Assembly (NCBI GenBank): GCA_964365025.1
Contig: CAYIOJ010000003.1
Location: 1-49,594, forward strand
DNA: 49,594 nucleotides
From: UBA10003 sp964365025
GTDB taxonomy: Bacteria > Patescibacteriota > Patescibacteriia > Magasanikbacterales > UBA10003
Direction of reading: 5' to 3'
Position numbers and translations under genes: made by a program. Positions 9,037 to 16,664 of the stretch are shown here, in pieces. How positions within the stretch are numbered: the stretch's first letter is position 1; every line of letters begins with the position of its first letter. The notes beneath the pieces are model-generated. The model did not search any database. It was not told the DNA's origin and worked only from the letters and a program-made list of their open reading frames with translations.

Positions 9037-10116
9037 CTAAAATTTGATTGGCGATTCATCTGCCCGAATGGCCAGCCCTATGGCCGTGGCATAAAGAAGC
9101 GAGCGTTCTTCGGTCATTGGCGGCTGATTTGTCGGGAAAAGATTGACCCAAGGATTGGCTTTTCTAATTTTTAATTTTAATTTGGCGGATAAATAATTTT
9201 CTAGCGCCGGCAAGTTCGCCCCGCCGCCGCACAGCCGGATGCCGGTTAAAGGATTTTTTTCCGGAAAATGCAGCTTATAAAATTGAATGGCTTGCGTGAT
9301 TTTGTCGGCTAAATCATTCAAGCTGTTTTCCAGAACTGATTTTAAATTGCCTTTGCATTTTTTTGGGTCAATGCCGCATTCTTTTTTTATTTTTTCAGCT
9401 TCGGCCAAGTCTAGATTTAGGGCGTTAGAAATTTTTTCCGTTACTTCTTGTCCGGCAAAAGCCAAAGAAAGTGAAAATTGAATGACTCCGTGATCGTAAA
9501 TAACAAAACTGGAACGAGAAGCGCCCAGATCCAGGATGCCGCGCGCTTCGCGGGTCAAGTCTTTTTGGCGGTTGATAATAGCGCGAGTTATGGCGGTGGC
9601 TTCAACCTCCATGGCCAAAGGCGTCAAACCGGCGATATTTAAAAGATAGGTGTATGAGTCGGCTATTTTTTTGGGCACCGCCGCTAGCAACACAGACGCG
9701 TGATTGGCGTTTTGCTCAATAATCTGCCAGTCCAAATAAATATCATCCAATTCATAAGGCAGGTATGAAGGAGCAACTTCACGGACGATTTCTTCACTGA
9801 TTTGTTCGCCATTTGTTTTTAATTGGATTAATTGAATGTAGGTTTTAGTTTCAGGTAGAGATATTGCCACCCAAGGAGAAATAGCCAACCCATCTTTTTG
9901 TTTGGCGATATGGTTTTTTAATGCTTGGACTATTTCTTCCGGTTTTTGCAGTTCCCCGTCCACAATCCAACCAATCGGCAATGGAATTTGGGAAAAATGA
10001 GTCAAACGATGACAATATTTGAAGACGCCGCAACGGACGCGCTGCAACTGAACCAGTTTGATAGAACGATCGCCGATATCCATTCCGAAAGAGTGGTAAA
10101 AAGGATTAAGAAACAT
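9037..10116 (-). CDS. pilM: Type IV pilus assembly actin-like ATPase PilM
   Basis: The protein has 359 residues, the normal size. PilM is a cytoplasmic actin/FtsA-fold protein that binds the N-terminal tail of PilN. Motifs: GMDIGDRSIKLVQL (phosphate 1 region), ILDLGASRSSFVIY (phosphate 2 region) and LCGGGANLPALENYL (adenosine region). The gene begins 1 nt after pilC ends and lies 4 nt before the chosen pilN start. Confidence 0.93.
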   Translation of the reverse strand: MFLNPFYHSFGMDIGDRSIKLVQLQRVRCGVFKYCHRLTHFSQIPLPIGWIVDGELQKPEEIVQALKNHIAKQKDGLAISPWVAISLPETKTYIQLIQLKTNGEQISEEIVREVAPSYLPYELDDIYLDWQIIEQNANHASVLLAAVPKKIADSYTYLLNIAGLTPLAMEVEATAITRAIINRQKDLTREARGILDLGASRSSFVIYDHGVIQFSLSLAFAGQEVTEKISNALNLDLAEAEKIKKECGIDPKKCKGNLKSVLENSLNDLADKITQAIQFYKLHFPEKNPLTGIRLCGGGANLPALENYLSAKLKLKIRKANPWVNLFPTNQPPMTEERSLLYATAIGLAIRADESPIKF

Positions 10117-10117
10117 A

Positions 10118-11206
10118 TTAAAATGCCTGTGAAAGAGAATACATCGGCATGATTACGGAAATTGCCAATCCCGCCACCACAATGCCTAGGAAAATAATCA
10201 GCACAGGTTCAATGATGGTGGAGATATTTTTGAGTATTTGATCGATTTCTTCGTTATAATAAATTGATAATTCGTTTAATAAATCATCGGTGGTGCCGGA
10301 ACGTTCTCCCACCATAATCATTTGCGTGGCCAGAGGCGGAAACAGTTTGGGGTAAAATTCCAAAGAATCGGAAATGGTAACACCGGTTTTGACATTTTTG
10401 GAAGCCTCCAATACAGCATTTTTGTAATGAACATTACTCAACACGTCAGCCGTAATTTCCAGCGCCTCAATAATGGGTATGGCGCTTTTGGAAAGAGAGC
10501 TTAAAGTCAAAGTAAATCGCGCTAAATTCAATTGACGGGAAATTTTGCCAAAAATCGGGAGCTGCAGAATAAAGGCGTCCAAAGCCGAGCGTACTTTCGG
10601 CTTTTTTTTAAAATATATAAAAGCAATAATCATGGCGATCAAAAATATTACTACCCAAATTCCGTAATCAATCAAGAAAGCGCTGGTGGTCATGAGAATG
10701 CGCGTGGGTAATGGCAAGGGAACGTTCATTTCTTTGAACAGATCCAAAAGTTTTGGCAGAACAAACACCACCATTTCCACGCCAACGCCGGCCACAGCGA
10801 CCAAAACCACGATCGGATAAATCATGGCGCCGCGCACCTTGGAATTCAGTTCTTTATTTTTTTTCATTTGTTTAACAATCTCTGATAAACTTTCGTCCAA
10901 TTTGCCCGATATTTCGCCCGAGGCTAACATTTTTACGTAAATTGTTGGCATTAACTCCGGAAATTTGGTTAGAGTGTCGGCGAGAGTCGTGCCTTTTTCC
11001 ACTTCCCGCCCCACGGCTTCAATTATTTCTTTCAATTTGCGGCTGGGCGTTTGCGCGGCCAAAATGTGAAAGGCCTCGGTGATGGAAAGTCCGGCTTTAA
11101 GCATTACGCGCAAATTATCCATTAAAAAAATTTTTTGCGCCACGCTGATACGCTCAATTTTTTCAGAGATTTTTTGCCAAAGATTTTTGTTTTCTTTTTT
11201 GGGCAT
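10118..11206 (-). CDS. pilC: Type II secretion/type IV pilus platform protein PilC (GspF family)
   Basis: The protein has 362 residues with two GspF domains (roughly 20-145 and 220-345), each followed by hydrophobic segments; three membrane helices are visible (about 120-145, 168-190, 330-355). PilC is the inner-membrane platform that couples the PilB motor to pilin assembly. The motif GEISGKLDESL in the first half and GERSGTTDDLL in the second are the typical paired repeats. It is 5 nt downstream of pilB. Confidence 0.93.
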   Translation of the reverse strand: MPKKENKNLWQKISEKIERISVAQKIFLMDNLRVMLKAGLSITEAFHILAAQTPSRKLKEIIEAVGREVEKGTTLADTLTKFPELMPTIYVKMLASGEISGKLDESLSEIVKQMKKNKELNSKVRGAMIYPIVVLVAVAGVGVEMVVFVLPKLLDLFKEMNVPLPLPTRILMTTSAFLIDYGIWVVIFLIAMIIAFIYFKKKPKVRSALDAFILQLPIFGKISRQLNLARFTLTLSSLSKSAIPIIEALEITADVLSNVHYKNAVLEASKNVKTGVTISDSLEFYPKLFPPLATQMIMVGERSGTTDDLLNELSIYYNEEIDQILKNISTIIEPVLIIFLGIVVAGLAISVIMPMYSLSQAF

Positions 11207-11211
11207 ATATT

Positions 11212-12930
11212 TTAGTCGCGAGTGGCTTCAAGCACTTCTTCTAAAGAAGTCAAGCCGAGTTTGGCTTTAATTATGCCGTCTTGAAGCATGGTGGTGAAGC
11301 CATTTTTAATGGCGCCTTGCCGCAATTCTTCCACGCTGGCTTTTTTATTGATTAATTCGGCGATGGTTTTATTAACTTCCAGAGTTTCATAAATTCCCAG
11401 CCGGCCTTTGTAGCCTTCGCGGTTGCATTTTTGGCAGCCTTCCCCGCGATAAAATGTCCAGGATTTTAGAGTTGTGTCCCCGCTTTTTAAGCAATCATGT
11501 TTTTTAAATAATTCAATCATTTTTTTGGCATCCACTATTTTTTCCAAATCTGTGATGTTTTCAGCTGTTAATTTGTATTCTTTTTTGCAAAATGGGCAGA
11601 TTTTACGCACCAGACGTTGAGCCATAATCAGATTGGCGGTAAAAGCTACGAGAAACGACGGCACGCCCATGTCGAGCAATCGCGGCAGGGCCGTGGGAGC
11701 GTCATTAGTGTGCAGAGTCGAGAGCACCAAATGGCCGGTCAAGGCTGCGTGGGCTGAAATTTCAGCTGTTTCCGCATCGCGGATTTCGCCTACCATGATA
11801 ATGTCCGGATCCTGCCTCAAAAAGGCGCGGAGTCCTGTGGCAAAAGTATAACCCACTCGCGGTTGAATCTGGCTTTGGTTTATGCGCGGCATGTGATATT
11901 CAATCGGGTCTTCAATCGTAACAATGTTGACTCCCGGTTGGTTTAAAATATTTAAAACCGAATAGAGCGTGGTAGTTTTACCGGAGCCGGTTGGTCCGGT
12001 TACCAAAACCATGCCGTGCGGTTTGTTAATGGCGTCTTCAATTCTTTTTTTGTCATCAGGCAAAAATCCTAATTGATCCAAAGTCAGGGGCTTGGTGCTT
12101 TCCGGCAATAGACGCATGACTATTTTTTCACCGTCATAGACTGGCAAAATGGACACGCGCAAGGAAAGTTTTTCGTCTTGAATTTCAATTTTGATGCGGC
12201 CGTCCTGCGGCTGTTGGTGCTCGTCCAGTTTAAGATTGGCCAGAATTTTTATGCGGGCGATTATGCCGGCTTGCACGGCTTTGGGCAAGGTCATGACCTG
12301 TCGCAAGACCCCATCAATGCGATACCTAACGATCATTTCTTTTTCCATTGGTTCAATATGAATATCCGACGCTTTCTCAAACACCGCGTGCTCCAGGATG
12401 CTATTGACGATATTGATAATTGGCAAATCCTCGGCAATTTTTTTTAATTGTTTTTCATCGCCCGCTTCCTCTGATTTAATAATTTGCAATTCCGACTCCA
12501 GAGAGGCGTGGTATTTCCGTAAGACCTCTTTCAAAGAGCCGGGCGTTGTCAAATGCGCTTTTACCGCGAGTCCGGTTTTGCGTTTGATAAATTCCATGGT
12601 TTGCAGATCCAGAGGGTCTAAAACCGCGGCTTTTAATTCCTTGCCATCTTTCGCAAAAATAACCACTTGGCGGGCCACAGCCAAAGGGCTCGGAATAAGG
12701 GAAATTACTTCTTGCTTGATTTCACGGTTTTTCAGGTCAATAAAAGGCAAATCAAAATGATTGGCAATGGCTTGATACAGTGTTGTTTCATCAACGATAT
12801 TTTTGCTGATTAGGTATGATTCCAACGGCAAATGGGCTTTTTCCGCGGTTTTTATAGCAACACGCAATCCGGCTTCGTCTAGGATTTTTTTGTTTTTAAT
12901 GATTTTTTTTAGGATATCAACATTAATCAT
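11212..12930 (-). CDS. pilB: Type IV pilus extension ATPase PilB (GspE family)
   Basis: The protein has 572 residues. An N-terminal MshEN/GspE-N domain (about 1-150) precedes the hexameric ATPase. Walker A GPTGSGKTTT is at about 311-320, the Asp box around SDIHIEP, and the Walker B/His region around DPDIIMVGEIRDAETAE at about 373. Zinc-binding CPFC (about 444) and CQKC (about 497) are present, marking an assembly rather than a retraction ATPase. No PilT is seen in the window. It is first in the operon. The promoter -10 ends only 9 nt upstream, so the mRNA is nearly leaderless. Confidence 0.95.
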   Translation of the reverse strand: MINVDILKKIIKNKKILDEAGLRVAIKTAEKAHLPLESYLISKNIVDETTLYQAIANHFDLPFIDLKNREIKQEVISLIPSPLAVARQVVIFAKDGKELKAAVLDPLDLQTMEFIKRKTGLAVKAHLTTPGSLKEVLRKYHASLESELQIIKSEEAGDEKQLKKIAEDLPIINIVNSILEHAVFEKASDIHIEPMEKEMIVRYRIDGVLRQVMTLPKAVQAGIIARIKILANLKLDEHQQPQDGRIKIEIQDEKLSLRVSILPVYDGEKIVMRLLPESTKPLTLDQLGFLPDDKKRIEDAINKPHGMVLVTGPTGSGKTTTLYSVLNILNQPGVNIVTIEDPIEYHMPRINQSQIQPRVGYTFATGLRAFLRQDPDIIMVGEIRDAETAEISAHAALTGHLVLSTLHTNDAPTALPRLLDMGVPSFLVAFTANLIMAQRLVRKICPFCKKEYKLTAENITDLEKIVDAKKMIELFKKHDCLKSGDTTLKSWTFYRGEGCQKCNREGYKGRLGIYETLEVNKTIAELINKKASVEELRQGAIKNGFTTMLQDGIIKAKLGLTSLEEVLEATRD

Positions 12931-12939
12931 AATGGCTAC

Positions 12940-12969
12940 ATTATATCATAATAGTGAATATAATAGTAA
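12940..12969 (-). promoter_or_regulatory. Extended -10 promoter of the pilus operon
   Basis: On the minus strand TGaTATAAT has its -10 at 12945-12940. The -35 is poor (TTACTA at 18 bp). The predicted start is 2-4 nt before the pilB ATG. Confidence 0.6.
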
Positions 12970-12974
12970 TTTTT

Positions 12975-13004
12975 AAAAAAGGCCTCCAACAGTTGCTGAA
13001 GGCC
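12975..13004 (-). terminator. Rho-independent terminator after the GC-rich orphan at 13023
   Basis: On the minus strand GGCCTTCAGCAA pairs with CTGTTGGAGGCC (two G-T pairs) and is followed by TTTTTT. Confidence 0.85.
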
Positions 13005-13022
13005 GAGACGTCTCCTTTCGGG

Positions 13023-13580
13023 TTAGTCGGCAAAGACCCAGACGTGGCCGGGTTCAGAGTACTGGCCAGTCGGGTCATCGTAGTCAAGGTCGTTGCGGCC
13101 GGCTCTGGTCAGCGACTCCTTGGATAGATCAATGATTACTGGCCCACCGCTATTGTCCATGGCCACAATCCAGGTGTAGCCAATGCCATCGGGCAATTGT
13201 TTGCCGCAAGCCCTGGCAACTACACCGCACTCTTTCAGCAAGATGAAAAGCAGGGCGTGGTAGTAGCGGCAGCAGGCAATTCCCCAGGCCAGCGCGTAAG
13301 ACAAATTTCTCTGTGCCTCGGTAGGTTTGTGGACAAAGGCACGACAGTAATCCAGTTCTTGTTGGGTCTCGGCAGTGCTTTTGAGCAGTACGGCATTTCT
13401 GAACAAGGATGCCAGTACTTGTTCTTTGGCGACCGCGATGCGATCATTCAAATGGGGCATACTACGCCATTCTCCGGCGCGTCGGCAAAGATCCCGCAGA
13501 GCTTGGCCGTCATCAAGAAACACTCCGCAGATATTGGCTTCGCGCCAGTCCCTATTTACTGTGTGCGTTACGAATCCCAC
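13023..13580 (-). CDS. GC-rich orphan protein, possibly transglutaminase/papain-like
   Basis: The protein has 185 residues and begins with GTG, supported by AAGGAG at 13592-13587, 6 nt upstream. The segment with ACCRYYHALLFILLKECGVVAR (residues 102-123, shown here only by its key residues C103/C104 and the following helix) resembles the catalytic Cys helix of transglutaminase-like folds, and Asp151 in VIIDLSK fits the acid position. However, the expected His is Tyr135 (GYTWIV); a His179 in GHVWVFAD lies near the C-terminus. Activity is therefore doubtful. No signal peptide or membrane segment is seen. Its codon use is strikingly GC-rich compared with neighbours, and it has its own promoter, leader hairpin and terminator. 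Function unknown. Confidence 0.7.
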   Translation of the reverse strand: MGFVTHTVNRDWREANICGVFLDDGQALRDLCRRAGEWRSMPHLNDRIAVAKEQVLASLFRNAVLLKSTAETQQELDYCRAFVHKPTEAQRNLSYALAWGIACCRYYHALLFILLKECGVVARACGKQLPDGIGYTWIVAMDNSGGPVIIDLSKESLTRAGRNDLDYDDPTGQYSEPGHVWVFAD

Positions 13581-13586
13581 GGCCTT

Positions 13587-13618
13587 CTCCTTCTGTTGAA
13601 TTCGCTCTTTTCAGAGCG
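13587..13618 (-). promoter_or_regulatory. Leader hairpin plus strong Shine-Dalgarno of the gene at 13023
   Basis: In the 5' UTR a 6-bp hairpin CGCTCT-gaaa-AGAGCG (13618-13603) with a GNRA-type loop precedes AAGGAG (13592-13587) and the GTG start. Most neighbouring genes have no such site. Confidence 0.65.
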
Positions 13619-13629
13619 AGGTTGAGTAG

Positions 13630-13657
13630 ATTATAGATGAATTAATAATTTTGTCAA
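13630..13657 (-). promoter_or_regulatory. Consensus promoter of the gene at 13023
   Basis: Perfect TTGACA (13657-13652), 16 bp, perfect TATAAT (13635-13630) on the minus strand. Confidence 0.8.
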
Positions 13658-13683
13658 TCCGTACCCCCTTCCGCGCCTCCCTC

Positions 13684-13712
13684 TTGCCAAAATTTTAAGT
13701 CCGTGATATAGT
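13684..13712 (+). promoter_or_regulatory. Promoter of rpsF-ssb-rpsR
   Basis: TTGCCA (13684-13689), 17 bp, TATAGT (13707-13712) with an upstream TGa. The start would be near 13719, 25 nt before rpsF. Confidence 0.75.
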
Positions 13713-13743
13713 AGTTTCACTGGATTATTTATTTTATTATCTT

Positions 13744-14175
13744 ATGCGAAAATACGATTGTTTATTCCTTTTGCCCGGCACTTTTTCCGACAGCGAAATA
13801 CCAGGCATCCTGGAAAATGTTAAGAGTATTTTGGCTGAATTTGGTGCGGAGAATCCGCAATTTGAGAATTTGGGTCGACAAAAATTGGCTTATCCGATCA
13901 AAGGCGGCCATTTTGCCCATATTGTCAATTCTTCTTTTTCTTTAGCTCCGGGGAAAGTGTCCGCTTTAAAAAGCAAAATGATTTTGGAGCCGTTTGTTTG
14001 GCGTTTTTTGCTTTCTGATTATCAGGCCAAAGAGGTTATCAGACGCCGTCCGACCCAACCGATGTCTGACAAGACTCCCGCCGTTTCGTCCAAAGAACCA
14101 AACAAAGGAGTTGATCTGAAAGCGATTGATAAAAAAATTGAGGAAATTTTGCAGCAGGACAATTTGGTGGTATAG
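13744..14175 (+). CDS. rpsF: 30S ribosomal protein S6
   Basis: The protein has 143 residues. It starts with the family pattern MRKYDCLFLLPG and contains LGRQKLAYPIKGGHFAHIV, the S6 core; S6 binds S18 on the 30S platform. The last 40 residues (SDKTPAVSSKEPNKGVDLKAIDKKIEEILQ) are an extension ending in a predicted short helix. It is the first gene of the classical S6-SSB-S18 unit, and no Shine-Dalgarno sequence is seen. Confidence 0.95.
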   Translation: MRKYDCLFLLPGTFSDSEIPGILENVKSILAEFGAENPQFENLGRQKLAYPIKGGHFAHIVNSSFSLAPGKVSALKSKMILEPFVWRFLLSDYQAKEVIRRRPTQPMSDKTPAVSSKEPNKGVDLKAIDKKIEEILQQDNLVV

Positions 14176-14211
14176 TAAAGTTAAGTGAAAATAATATTTT
14201 TTTGAAAAAAT

Positions 14212-14658
14212 ATGAATCTAAATCGCGCCATGATTATCGGCAACCTTACTCGCGATCCCGAGGCCCGCACCACTCCCACCGGTAAATCAGTCGTTTCCTT
14301 TGATGTGGCCACCAATCACTCTTGGACCAACAGCGCCGGCGTCAAGCAGGATGAAGTTGAATATCATCATATAGTGGCTTGGGCCAAATTGGCTGACATT
14401 TGCCGCCAATATTTGGGCAAGGGTCGCAAGGTTTATGTGGAGGGCCGTTTAAAAACTCGCGAATGGGTGGGTCAGGATGGAATCAAACGCACCCGCACGG
14501 AAATCATCGCTGATAATATGATAATGTTGGATCGGGGTCCCAGCGCCGGAGGAGCGACCCCGTCTTTTGCACCTGTTTCGGCAGTTAGCGCCGAAGTTGC
14601 GCCCGCAGTCCAGCCGGCTAATGAAGAAGAAATTAAAGTTGAAGATATTCCATTTTAA
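14212..14658 (+). CDS. ssb: Single-stranded DNA-binding protein
   Basis: The protein has 148 residues: an OB-fold (about 1-108) starting MNLNRAMIIGNLTRDPEARTT, then a flexible linker rich in Ala/Pro and the acidic tip EEEIKVEDIPF, which is the docking tail for SSB partner proteins. It sits between rpsF (36 nt) and rpsR (9 nt) as in many bacteria. Confidence 0.97.
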   Translation: MNLNRAMIIGNLTRDPEARTTPTGKSVVSFDVATNHSWTNSAGVKQDEVEYHHIVAWAKLADICRQYLGKGRKVYVEGRLKTREWVGQDGIKRTRTEIIADNMIMLDRGPSAGGATPSFAPVSAVSAEVAPAVQPANEEEIKVEDIPF

Positions 14659-14667
14659 AAATAACCT

Positions 14668-14898
14668 ATGATAAGAGGCAGAAAAAAAAGAACAGTTCCG
14701 AAAATTTGCTATTTTTGCGTTAATAATCTGAATAAGGCGGATTATAAAGATATTGCGTTGTTGCGCCGGTTTGTTTCTTCTTTTATGAAGATCGCTCCCA
14801 AGCGCCGCAGCGGTTTGTGCTCTATGCACCAGCGCAAAGTAGCCACGGCCATCAAGCGCGCGCGCGAAATGTCTCTGTTGCCGTATTTGCCGAGTTAA
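14668..14898 (+). CDS. rpsR: 30S ribosomal protein S18
   Basis: The protein has 76 residues. The basic N-terminus RGRKKRT, CYFCVNN, DYKDIALLRRFVS and KRRSGLCSMHQRKVATAIKRAREM are typical of S18. It keeps four cysteines (CYFC, CSM and none elsewhere are easily seen), which may bind zinc in the first pair. Last gene of the unit; a REP-like hairpin follows. Confidence 0.96.
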   Translation: MIRGRKKRTVPKICYFCVNNLNKADYKDIALLRRFVSSFMKIAPKRRSGLCSMHQRKVATAIKRAREMSLLPYLPS

Positions 14899-14925
14899 AT
14901 AAAAAATTAGTGGAAGTTTTTATGT

Positions 14926-14990
14926 TGTCATTCCCGCGAAAACGGGAATCCAGAATTAATCGCTGGATTCCCATTGTCATGGGAATGACA
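14926..14990. repeat. REP-like palindromic repeat after rpsR
   Basis: The 65-bp element starts TGTCATTCCC and ends with its exact complement GGGAATGACA; inside, CCCGcgaaaaCGGG and GGATTCCC/GGGAATCC arms form secondary hairpins. It can form one large cruciform and is followed by TTTTGATTTT, so it may also end rpsR transcription. This type (GTCATTCCCGCGAAAxCGGG) is widely seen as an interspersed repeat in bacterial genomes. Confidence 0.85.
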
Positions 14991-15000
14991 TTTTGATTTT

Positions 15001-16038
15001 ATGCGCTGGCAAGAATTGAAAAATAATGAAGTCGCCAAAGAAAAATTGCGTCAGCGCGGGATGATTTTAAAATCAATCCGCGAATTTTTTTGGCAAAACG
15101 GATTTTTAGAGGTGGAGACCCCTCTTTTGGTAAAAGACGGCAATTTGGAGCCGAATCTGGATTTATTCAAGACTGAATTGAAAGAAGTCGGTGGGGTAAA
15201 ACATAACGCATATTTAGTGACTTCGCCGGAGTATGGTTTAAAGAAACTTTTGGCCGCTGGTTTTCCCAAAATTTTTCAATTGGGCAAATGCTTTCGCAAT
15301 AGCGAACCCTGGGGCGGGGCGCATAATCCGGAATTTACCATGTTGGAATGGTATGAAGCCGGTGAGAATTATTTTGGATTGATGGACCGGGTGGAAGAAT
15401 TGTTCGCGTTTGTGATTGAGAAATGCGGTTTTAACAGTCATCCTGAATTTATTTCAGGATCCCCTTGGCTCCGTCTTTCCATGCGCGAGGCCTGGCAAAA
15501 ATACGCCGGCGCGGACTTGAACAATTTTTTAACTTATGATACAATGTTCGCGCTGGCAAAAGAGAAAAAGTGCACCGTTTCCGCTAGCGACGCCTGGGAC
15601 GACTTGTTTTTTAAAATTTTTTTGAGCGAAGTTGAGCCGCAAATCACGGTCGCAAACCAGCTGGTTTTTCTTTATGATTATCCAGTCCAGCTGGCCGCGC
15701 TATCTCGTGTTAAAAAAGACGACCCGCGCTATGCCGAACGGTTTGAACTCTACATCGGTGGCTTGGAGCTGGCCAATGCCTATTCGGAGTTGATTGACTG
15801 GCAAGAACAGGAAAAACGATTTCAAGATGATGTGCTGTTGCGGCAAAAATTAGACAAAGAAAAGATTGATTATGACCGCGATTTGATTGCCGCGTTAAAA
15901 TCCGGTTTGCCCGAATGCGCCGGAATTTCCGTGGGAGTCGATCGGTTGATAATGTTTTTAACCAATTCAAAAGATATGGAAGAGATAATGCCGTTCACGG
16001 CAAGTGAACTGTTTAAAAAATATGGCCTCGGTGAATGA
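15001..16038 (+). CDS. epmA: EpmA/GenX-type lysyl-tRNA synthetase paralogue (EF-P lysylation)
   Basis: The protein has 345 residues: a class II LysRS catalytic core without the N-terminal OB-fold anticodon domain, as in EpmA (PoxA/GenX), which attaches a lysyl group to EF-P. Motif 1 is near FFWQNGFLEVETPLL, motif 2 is CFRNSEPWGGAHNPEFTMLEWY, given here only by its ends CFRN and EFTMLEWY, and motif 3 is GISVGVDRLIMFL. The C-terminus overlaps the start of efp by 17 nt, which strongly supports this role. Residues about 146-153 (SHPEFISG) come from an inserted repeat. No EpmB is in the window. A role as a free-standing aminoacyl-tRNA synthetase cannot be excluded. Confidence 0.85.
   Translation: MRWQELKNNEVAKEKLRQRGMILKSIREFFWQNGFLEVETPLLVKDGNLEPNLDLFKTELKEVGGVKHNAYLVTSPEYGLKKLLAAGFPKIFQLGKCFRNSEPWGGAHNPEFTMLEWYEAGENYFGLMDRVEELFAFVIEKCGFNSHPEFISGSPWLRLSMREAWQKYAGADLNNFLTYDTMFALAKEKKCTVSASDAWDDLFFKIFLSEVEPQITVANQLVFLYDYPVQLAALSRVKKDDPRYAERFELYIGGLELANAYSELIDWQEQEKRFQDDVLLRQKLDKEKIDYDRDLIAALKSGLPECAGISVGVDRLIMFLTNSKDMEEIMPFTASELFKKYGLGE
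15437..15462. repeat. REP-like repeat inside the epmA-like coding region
   Basis: A short palindromic unit GTCATCCTGAATTT...TTCAGGATCC (arms TCCTGAA/TTCAGGA) lies in frame and encodes SHPEFISGS. It matches the common interspersed repeat form GTCATCCTGAAnnnnTTTCAGGATC. Confidence 0.75.
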
Positions 16039-16582
16039 AATTTCCAAAGAATCAATTTTGCGCCTGAATGGCGAAATTTATCTAGTGATGGATTCCCAGC
16101 ATGTGAACCCGGGCAAGGGCGCGGCTTTTGTGCGCACCAAATTGAAAAACATCAAAAGTAATAAAACCATTGAAATGACTTTTAAATCCAACGAGTCGGT
16201 GGAAATGGTGGAGGTGGAACGCCGCCGGATGCAGTATTTGTATAATAACAATGAGATGTATTCTTTCATGGACAATGAAAGCTATGAGCAGATTGAAATC
16301 AATGCTAGTTTGCTGGAAGACAAAAAGGAATTTTTAAAAGAGGGCTTGGAGGTGATGGTAATTAAATTTGCAGGTGTGCCCTTGAGCGTGAGCTTGCCGA
16401 TGAAGGTGACTTTTAAAATAGTAGAGGCCGAGCCGGGCGTGAAAGGCGATACGGCTTCGGGCAATGTTACTAAAGAAGCGACTATGGAAAATGGCACTAA
16501 AATCCGTGTTCCATTGTTTATCAAAGAAGGTGAGAATATTATCGTGAACACGGAAATTGGCGAATATGTGGAGAGGGCTTGA
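16022..16582 (+). CDS. efp: Translation elongation factor P
   Basis: The protein has 186 residues, the standard three-domain length. EF-P relieves ribosome stalling at polyproline. The start at 16022 (MASVNEISKE) overlaps epmA; the in-frame ATG at 16004 would only add MNCLKN. The modification loop reads NPGKGAAF with Lys32 in the place of the lysylated Lys34 of the Escherichia coli protein, so it fits modification by the upstream enzyme. Domain III ends with NIIVNTEIGEYVERA, the conserved EF-P signature. Confidence 0.96.
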   Translation: MASVNEISKESILRLNGEIYLVMDSQHVNPGKGAAFVRTKLKNIKSNKTIEMTFKSNESVEMVEVERRRMQYLYNNNEMYSFMDNESYEQIEINASLLEDKKEFLKEGLEVMVIKFAGVPLSVSLPMKVTFKIVEAEPGVKGDTASGNVTKEATMENGTKIRVPLFIKEGENIIVNTEIGEYVERA

Positions 16583-16607
16583 CACACTCTGCTAAAAGTG
16601 ATAAAAA
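16579..16607 (+). promoter_or_regulatory. Promoter of the GC-rich secreted orphan
   Basis: TTGACA (16579-16584) overlaps the efp stop codon; after 17 bp comes TAAAAA (16602-16607) preceded by TGa. Confidence 0.65.
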
Positions 16608-16621
16608 ATAATCAACACAAA

Positions 16622-16658
16622 GCTGGGAATTGGTTCCAGCCTACAACCAACTAGGAGG
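16622..16658 (+). promoter_or_regulatory. Leader hairpin plus perfect Shine-Dalgarno of the gene at 16665
   Basis: A hairpin with arms GCTGG/CCAGC (16622-16640) is followed by AGGAGG (16653-16658), 6 nt before the ATG. The arrangement repeats that seen upstream of 13580 and 24733. Confidence 0.65.
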
Positions 16659-16664
16659 AATATC

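Noticed and set aside
13197..13636. Plus-strand frames opposite the orphan at 13023
   Set aside because: No start signals; the minus-strand gene has a consensus promoter, Shine-Dalgarno sequence and terminator.
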